A DNA stretch of 64,000 nucleotides from positions 620,001 through 684,000 of the forward strand of contig MCFH01000010.1 in NCBI GenBank assembly GCA_002104945.1, read 5' to 3'. Every line of letters begins with the position of its first letter. Position 1 is the first letter of the stretch. Under the pieces are notes generated by a model. The model ran no database searches. It worked only from the letters and a program-made list of their open reading frames with translations, and was not told where the DNA came from. Of the stretch, positions 56,593-64,000 are shown piece after piece. This DNA is from Piromyces finnis (Eukaryota; Neocallimastigomycota; Neocallimastigomycetes; Neocallimastigales; Neocallimastigaceae). A program made the translations under genes and the position numbers.

Positions 56593-59001
56593 CTATATAA
56601 GATTTTCAATGTTTAATACAGATGAATGTGATTTATTATTGGTATTTTGATTGTTAGATTGGGTATTATCGTCTGAAGTGTTCTTTAATTGATTTGATTC
56701 TTCTTTTGTGTTATTATTTTTAAATATCTCCATTGAAATTGACCATGCAGGTTTATTAAATTTTTCTTGACCATTTAAGTAAATTATTTTGCGTTTAAAA
56801 ACGTTTTGATTAAAATCACAAATATTACTTAGAGTACTTTCAATCTTACATGTCTTTGAATTAAAATGTTTAATAGAATTTTGATCTAATTCAATTTTTG
56901 ATTAATACGGATTTAATCACAAAATATATTTATTAAATAATTAGTATATTTAATATTTTATATATTTAAAAACATTGTTTTACAGTACTAATATTTATAT
57001 ATATATTTGTATTAAATATATTAAATATACTACTTACTATTATCTTTTTTATCATTAATACAATTTATTTGTTGATTAAGTTCATTATTATTATTTGATA
57101 CATCATAATTATTAAATGTATTATTATAATTACTTTTATTATTGATGGAATCATTAACATAATTTAAATTGTATTTATTATTATTTATAACATTATTCAC
57201 ATTATTATAACAATTAATTTTATTTTTATTGTTATTATTATTATTATTATTATCCATATTATTAAAATTGGCGTTATTACAATTTACATTATTTTGGAAT
57301 TCATTTTGACTAATGGTATAATTACTTATATTTTCTTCATTATTTGTAATGTTCATATTGTTAATATTTATACTCATATTATTATTGCTGTTATTATTAA
57401 TACTATAATTATTACAATTAGAAATATTATTAGATTGCTTATCATTGTATGTATCATTTAATGATAAACTATATACTGATTGATCAATAAAAAAATTATC
57501 TCTCTTATTTATATTACTATTACTATTATTAATATTATCATCGTAATCATTATTATTACTACTATAATTATCAATGCTAGATGATGAGCTATTTATATTT
57601 TCATTAATGCAATTCGTAGGCGAAAAAGATTCTTTTTCATGATAATTAATTGATTTATTATATGGTAAATTAGAATAAGACGATGCATTTGATAATGGCG
57701 GTGATAGTATTCTATATTTATTATAATTGTCCGATTTGTTATTTATGATGTTATTTTCTTGAGATTGCTCGTTTTTATTATTTATATTGTTTATATTCGT
57801 GTTTAATATTGATTGAGAAGAATCCTGAAACCAATTTGTATCATTTGAATATATAGCTGTTGATGAATTTATGTTTTGTTGTATACTTGACTCATACATA
57901 GAAGGAGAATGAGTAATAGATTCACTTCTATATATTAAGGACGACATAGAAGATTCTGGTTTTAAATACCTATTATCATTATCATAATTTATATTTGTAG
58001 TTGTAGTAATAGAAGAGGAAGAGGAAGAAGTAGAGGTATTATAAGAAGATGAATCAATAATACTATTGCTATTATCACAATTGTTGTAATTAGAAGAAGT
58101 GGAATAATTATTTTGATCTTGGACAATTATACTTTCTTCTTTTACTTTTTTTAAATTTATTGTAGACAATGAAGTTGATGGAAATAACACTTTTGAATCC
58201 TGTCCTGAATTCTTTTTCTTTTTATATACATTATTATTATCATTATCTTTAATATTAGGTATTTTTCCAGAAGCTATTAACTCTTGCCAAACCTTTTTAA
58301 TAAATGTACTCGTAATTAAGTTTGGATTTTCACCAGCTTTTAAAAGCACTGTTTTCCATAAATATCTCCTATGATCTGGATTTTTTGTTAGTTTTTTTAA
58401 TGAACGACATAATCTTTCATGTGAAGGCTTTGACCAATCTGGAAAATCTTTTAATTGCTATTTACATTTGTATTTTTAATATATATATAATATAAATTAA
58501 AATAAGTTAATATTTAAATAATATATATATTATTGGAAATATATTAATACCTCTAATACCAGAGCTAGATAGAATTAATGGACAAATTGTATTAAAAGTT
58601 TTATGAATAATAGATAATTAAAAAAAAAGTTATATGATATTATTTATAAAACAGTTAATATTTAACATACCACAATCAAGAAATCTATATACGCTTGCGC
58701 GAGAAATTTTCCAGACATCCCGAAAATATGATTCAACAGTTTGGCTTTTTGTTTTATAGAGTTTTTGTGAAACAATAGCATGTGCTGCCATAACAGTTTG
58801 TCTAAACCGTTCTTGTTTTGCTCTATAATCTTCGCTATTAAATATTAATATTTATTAATATGTTTTCCATAAACATTTATGATTATGTTCTTATTACATA
58901 ATTTATTTTTAATTTTTATAAAGAATTGAAATTATTTACCGATTATACCATTTCAAAACAGTTAAATCAATTTTCTTTTCTAAGGAATCCAAATCAGACA
59001 T
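56593..59001 (-). CDS. Putative helix-turn-helix protein with Asn/Ser-rich tail
   Basis: ATG at 59001: MSDLDSLEKKIDLTVLKWYN. Exon 2 (about 58842-58675) gives ERFRQTVMAAHAIVSQKLYK, TVESYFRDVWKISRASVYRF, LDC. A 14-nt microexon (58558-58545) adds ALVLE. Exon 4 gives QLKDFPDWSKPSHERLCRSL, KKLTKNPDHRRYLWKTVLLK, ITSTFIKKVWQELIASGKIP, then about 350 Asn/Ser-rich residues and a final exon ending SVLNIENLI, stop 56595-56593. The YFRDVWKISRASVYRFLD segment reads as a helix-turn-helix. The following leucine-rich helices with a W and an E/Q-L-L/I-A-S-G end resemble, from memory, bacterial and plasmid HTH proteins with a W.GISR..AYR.I.AA pattern. A nuclear DNA-binding role is inferred. The family is not certain. 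Confidence 0.68.
58545..58558 (-). other. 14-nt microexon in the HTH gene
   Basis: CTCTGGTATTAGAG lies between an upstream CTAG acceptor and a downstream GTATTA donor. With the flanking phases it restores the frame CDC-ALVLE-QLKD; skipping it would shift the frame. Confidence 0.75.
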
Positions 59002-59293
59002 TTTAATTTTATATTTCAGTATTTTATATATATATATATAAATATATATTATAATATATTTTTCCCTTTAAGAAATAAGTTTATAACCTTGTGTAATTTC
59101 ATACAGAAAAATATTTAATCAATAAGTAAAATTTAAATATTATAGCTTTTATATTATTTTTTCAAAATTCAATATGAATTATAGTTGAATCCTCTTTATT
59201 TTATTTAATTTTTAAACAAAACTTGAATTTCATAATTATTATTAACTAAATAAAAAACACTTTTTTTTTTTTTTCCAAATAAAATACATATAG

Positions 59294-59328
<35 letters not shown>

Positions 59329-59447
59329 AGAAATTTTATTATATAAAATTAATTAATATTTTGAAATTATTATTTGAATTACTAGATAAAATTTACAATG
59401 TATTTTTTCACATTAATCTTAAAAAAATTTAATTATTAATGATCCAT
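59002..59447. promoter_or_regulatory. Upstream region of the HTH gene
   Basis: Contains an AT tract at 59028-59058 and a 34-base A-run at 59294-59327. It presumably holds the promoter. Confidence 0.45.
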
Positions 59448-59609
59448 CTTTATTATTTATATTATTTATTTGTTTATTTATTTATTCATTTATTTATTTA
59501 TTTATTTATTTATTCATTTATTTGTTTATTTATTTATTCATTCATTTATTTGTTTATTTATTTATTCATTCATTTATTTGTTTATTTATTTATTCATTCA
59601 TTTATTTGT

Positions 59610-59692
<83 letters not shown>

Positions 59693-59705
59693 TTGATTTA
59701 TTGAT

Positions 59706-59788
<83 letters not shown>

Positions 59789-59808
59789 TTAATTTATTTA
59801 TTTATTTA
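59448..59808. repeat. (TTTA)n array with a 28-nt higher-order period
   Basis: About 360 bases of TTTA repeat. In its left part TTTG variants recur at G59524, G59552, G59580 and G59608, exactly 28 bases apart, with paired TTCATTCA variants between them. The right part is almost pure TTTA with a few TTGA/TTAA changes. Every frame spells Leu-Phe-Ile-Tyr, so the ORFs across it are artefacts. Confidence 0.95.
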
Positions 59809-61990
59809 TATTTTTTCAATAAAATAGTATAATCTGAATTGTTTTATCAATCTTAATAATGTACTACAATATATAATAATATATAATATATTTAAATGAA
59901 CTGCAAAAAAATAAACATTTTTAAAAATGATGTTAATATCTATTCAAATTCGGTGTTTAAAAATTAATGATTAAATTAATATATTATAGTAAAATGATTT
60001 ATATTATAAATATAAATTGTATATATACATAATATACTGTAAAATTATTGGTGTAATAAATTGAGGACAATTTTATAATCTTTTTTTTTTTAATTTAAAT
60101 AATTAAAGTATATTCAACTTATTTGAAATGATATTAAAAATTATATATTATATACATTCACAATGAACATTAATTCAATTTTAATATGATTTAAAATTTT
60201 ATATAATTTACTTTTTAATTTAAATTCATTTAATATGTAACATATATAAAAGATTGAAGTGTTTTATATTAATTATTACATTAAAAAAAGGAAAAATGTT
60301 TTTTTAATGATGTTAATATAACTAAAAAAAGTTAAATTAATATTTCAAAAGATTGATAAAAATTATTTAGAAAATAAACAAAAAAAAAAACTTTAAAATG
60401 AGGAGAATAATAAAGTTTTCACATAATTTGTATAATTTATACGATTGAAATATTTTTCAAAATATATTTTTTACAGAGTTGTTAAACCATAAATAAACTT
60501 GTTGATTAAATAGAAAATATTAATATAAGATTGAAAATATCATAAATAACTTTAAATAAAAATGATATTATTATTATCATTATAAATAAATTATATTCAC
60601 TTTTACAATAATATTTCCGAGAAAATATGACTAATAGGTTTATACATAAAGACAGATATTATATTTTAGATAGTAATACTTTTAATTTACCAAGCCACTT
60701 TAAATTACATTATTTATAATTTATATAACTAACATTATTCGAAATATAGTATTAATTGATATTAAAAATAGATTATTTAAAAACATAATTATATTTAGTT
60801 TCTTAGACATTTTATATATATTTATATACAATATTAAACTAAGTAATTCATAACAAAATATTTAGATTTGAATAGTGCTTAAATATTAGAATTTGACACT
60901 ATAAACTAATGTATTAAAATTTTTATAAATTATTTAGCCATGTTTTATTACATTATCTAAATATTGATGTATTGTAATTTGATACTTTTTAATATTAATA
61001 AAGTTTATAAAATTAAAACCATAAACATTATTATTTAAATATTGTTTCAAAATATATATTATTAAATGTATACAGAAAATTATTTAATAATATTGATATT
61101 AAAAAATTGTTTACCATTCTTTTTAATATATCTTAAAAGAAAAAAACTAAAATATTAAATTTCTATTGTAATAACAATTTTCATTAAATTATAAATATAT
61201 TACATGCATTATATTTATATATTTATGTAATTATATAGTTTATATGATATATGTTCAACATACTTAAATATATTTTTTTTCTATTATTATTTTTTGTATT
61301 AAATTTATGGTTGCTTGGATTTTGTATAGTTTAATTTCGGATCAAATATTTTATATTCATATTATATATTATAAAATATATAATATTTTAATAAAATAAA
61401 AGTAAAATATATAAATTAACAACTTATGAATATTAATAGAAAGGTAAATTTAATATTAGTTTGATAGTATTTAATTATCCAATAAAATAAAATGTAAAAA
61501 ATTCTATAAAATAAATAGTAAGAATAAATAAAGTTTGATATTGGATATAAAATGAATAAAAAAAAAAAAAGAGGTTTATTACAAATAATATAAATAATTA
61601 ATTACATTGTTATAAAAGGATTAACTATAAAGGGGAAAATATAAATATTAATTTCATTACTGCAATAGTAAGAATATAAATTTGTAATAATATTTTAACT
61701 GATCTGTCAATGAATATAACGTATATTACAATTAATATTTGTATATTTAAGTCTGTATATTATTAAATTATTGTTGTTTTAAAGTAACAAAAAAATTATT
61801 TTAAATGATGTATAATTTGAAAATATAAATATATCTATATCATTATTAGATATAATAAAGAAAAGGTATATATATATATATATAAGATTTTATATGAAGG
61901 TTGTTTATAATATTGGAATAAAAAATAACAATTATTTCAAAATGTTTGCTTTATTATGAAAAAAAATGGGTTTATTATTATAATGGCTAA
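59809..61990. other. AT-rich gene-free stretch
   Basis: 2.2 kb between the TTTA array and the RRM-like gene's 3' end. No ORF, no repeat beyond short AT tracts, no GC-enriched patch. Confidence 0.6.
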
Positions 61991-64000
61991 TTAACACTTT
62001 AATGAATTTTTTACATTATCATTATTTCCTAACTTTTTCATTAATTCCATATTTTGGAATTCTAATTCTTGAATAGTTTCTCTCAATTGATCAATGTAAT
62101 TCTTAATTGAAGAACTCATTGGAATAGAGGGTGGTCGAATATTATTAACAGAATTTTGGAACACATTGGAAGATAGGGATTGAGACTTATTTGGAGTCAT
62201 TACTGAATTTGATGAAAGACAAATTGGTGATTCAACAGTTAAAGTTAAATCATCATCATTTAAATTTATATTTAAATTATTATTGTTTAATAACAAATCA
62301 TTAATTCCTGATTTAGAAAACCCTGAAAAAGTAGATTTTATTGGAGTGCTTCTACAACTATTTACCATTCGTTTTTTATTCATAGAATTGAATGGTGATG
62401 ATATCGCATTATCTATTTCTTTTCCGTCGGTGAAAGAAGGTGTAGATGTAAACGTAAATGGTGTAAATGAAAGTTTTTGCTTCTCATTTTGTGAATTATT
62501 CATAGATCTTCTACTTTTATTAAAATCAGTCTTTGAGAAAATATTATTTATACTTGTTGTTGACATAGAATCAGTCATAGTAGTTGGAGATAAAACAGAA
62601 GACCATAAATCCAATGATTCATCAATAATTTCATAGTCATTTATATTTTGTTTAGAATTTAAATCAGCTTTCTGCTAATATTTTATATATAAAAATTTGA
62701 AATTAAAATAATATTTTTATATGAGAAAAAAATTATATTATAGTGAGGAAAAACTTTTATACCATATCATTATTTGTTCCATTATAATTATTATTCGAGA
62801 AATATTCATCCACTCTATCATTTTTAATTTCATTATTCATTGCAAATGATGATTGTAATTGTTTTCTTATCTGGAAGATACTAGCTGAATCATTTTGAGT
62901 AAATGGTGAAATGAAACCATTTTGAGGAAGTAACGATTTATGTTCATTATGAAAGATATCATTATTTTTAATGAATGGTGAAAGAATACTACTACTATTA
63001 GAATATGGAGATAGATAACCAGAACAATTCTTAGTAATATTATCATTTTCATTAACAGTGAAAGGGGAGATAGTTTGTTGGAAGTTTAGCAATGGAGCAA
63101 TGGACTCTTTATTCATTATTTTCAAACTTTCACGAGATTTTTTTAATTCTTCATCCATCTTTATATATTCATTATTACCATTACCATTATGAACATAATT
63201 TATTTCACTCATAGAACTGTTAATAGTAGAATCATTATGTCTATATTCAATAGTGGCATCTGGTCCGAAAATATATTTCAATTTACTATTATTCTTCATA
63301 GATGATTCAAATTTTCTTGCAAAAATTTCATTATCAAAATTAATATTAATTTGATTAGCTTGATTACCAATATAATTATAGTTAATATTATTCTTTTCAA
63401 AGGAAATACGATTAAAACCTTCATATTTTTTTAAAAAATTGATAATAGCCGAATAATCAATATTGACAGAGATATTTTTAACAATAATAGTATTGGCATT
63501 TTCAAAGTAATTTTCTTTTTTTAATAAAGATGAATCTTTGAAAGAAAGATTATTAATATTGTCTAAAGAAGCATTGATATTCTTTTCATTTAATACTAGA
63601 CTTTTTCTACGATCACCAATGCTACCTAAATTACTATTTAATGATGATATATTCATATCACTTCTGTAAATATTATCATCAAGAATCTTTGAACTTTTTC
63701 TGAAAATAGCATAATTATTAATAGTATTTGAAGTTTTTCCATTATCAAAATCATTTATTAAATTATCATTATTAATAATACTAGAAGGACAATTATTACT
63801 CTTCATTATTAGTTTATCAGTACCATTAAGAAGTGATATTTGTTTTATATTATTATTTACATTATCAATTGAGTCATTTATCTTTGAATTAACACTATCA
63901 TTAATTTCTTTCTTTTCATTTAATAAATCATTTATATTATTAAAAATACTATTAATCTTCATATTCGTCTTTTTAGTTTTTTCTGAAATATCATTGTAAC
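61991..64000 (-). CDS. RRM-like, Asn/Ser-rich protein (N-terminus probably off the window)
   Basis: The frame is open from base 64000 (YNDISEKTKKTN) through an ATG at 63962, so the true start may lie outside; the ATG at 63962 is only a candidate. The first exon (to about 62757) has a disordered Asn/Ser leader. An RRM-like block follows at about 63500-63230: NTIIVKNISVNIDYSAIINF (RNP2-like strand), LKKYEGFNRISFEKNN, QININFDNEIFARKFESSMK (RNP1-like but poor), YIFGPDATIEYRH. Repeated L/I-SPF motifs follow (TISPFTVNE, ILSPFIK, FISPFTQ). After a short intron come Ser-rich sequence with more FTPF/SPF and CRSTPIK, and a short coiled coil, IDQLRETIQELEFQNMELMK, stop at 61993-61991. The function is probably RNA binding; the family is not identified. 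Confidence 0.7.

Noticed and set aside
59520..59610. 28-base periodicity resembling CRISPR repeats
   Set aside because: There are no unique spacers; it is a nested tetranucleotide repeat in a eukaryote.
59439..59832. Leu-Phe-Ile-Tyr repeat ORFs that look like membrane proteins
   Set aside because: They are the three frames of the TTTA array, with no start context or splice partner.

Overview
The window is a piece of a eukaryotic nuclear genome with extreme AT bias. Its genes are cut by many short AT-only introns (donors mostly GTAA/GTAT, acceptors mostly TAG), carry runs of Asn, Ser, Lys and Glu codons, and sit among long poly-A/T tracts and AT-only spacers. Three genes point to fungi: a Mob2-type NDR-kinase coactivator, a Bck1/Ste11-type MAPKKK with an N-terminal SAM domain, and a bromodomain-bromodomain-BAH protein of the Rsc1/Rsc2 type. 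Two others, an LRRCC1-like centriole protein and a CCDC96/CFAP184-like axoneme protein, are expected only in organisms that build centrioles and motile flagella. The combination fits a zoosporic fungus, most likely an anaerobic gut fungus (Neocallimastigomycota), and argues against Dictyostelium or yeast-like fungi. The organism assignment is an inference.

Layout, left to right: LRRCC1-like (-, C-terminus off the left edge); GINS subunit SLD5 (+); MOB2 (+); casein kinase 2 alpha (-); DNAJC21/JJJ1 (+); CCDC96/CFAP184 (-); SAM-domain MAPKKK (+); MAK16 (-); CTDSPL2-like phosphatase (+); a roughly 3 kb island of broken coding sequence at about 31.85-34.9 kb; FAM50/XAP5 (-); RSC-type bromodomain/BAH protein (+); stand-alone Utp12-domain protein (+); PIP5K/MSS4 (-); a 1683-residue Asn/Ser-rich divergent protein kinase (+); a second small coding relic near 55.5 kb; a putative HTH protein with an Asn/Ser-rich tail (-); a TTTA simple-repeat array; and an RRM-like protein (-) that probably runs off the right edge.

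The genes are housekeeping and signalling genes and do not form one pathway. Themes are ribosome biogenesis (MAK16, JJJ1, Utp12 protein), DNA replication and chromatin (SLD5, RSC-type protein), kinase signalling (MOB2, CK2, MAPKKK, PIP5K, divergent kinase) and flagellum/centriole (LRRCC1, CFAP184). Strands alternate nearly gene by gene, giving a series of divergent AT-rich promoter spacers and convergent 3' ends.

No tRNA, rRNA, CRISPR array or intact transposon was seen. The least explained items are the HTH-like protein, the kinase with a YLD catalytic loop and a lobe-splitting insert, the decayed coding island with its perfect 13-bp inverted repeat, and a perfect 17-bp hairpin between two convergent genes. 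Exon joins were made by eye from reading frame and GT..AG signals; most gene ends are firm where stated, and internal junctions are approximate.
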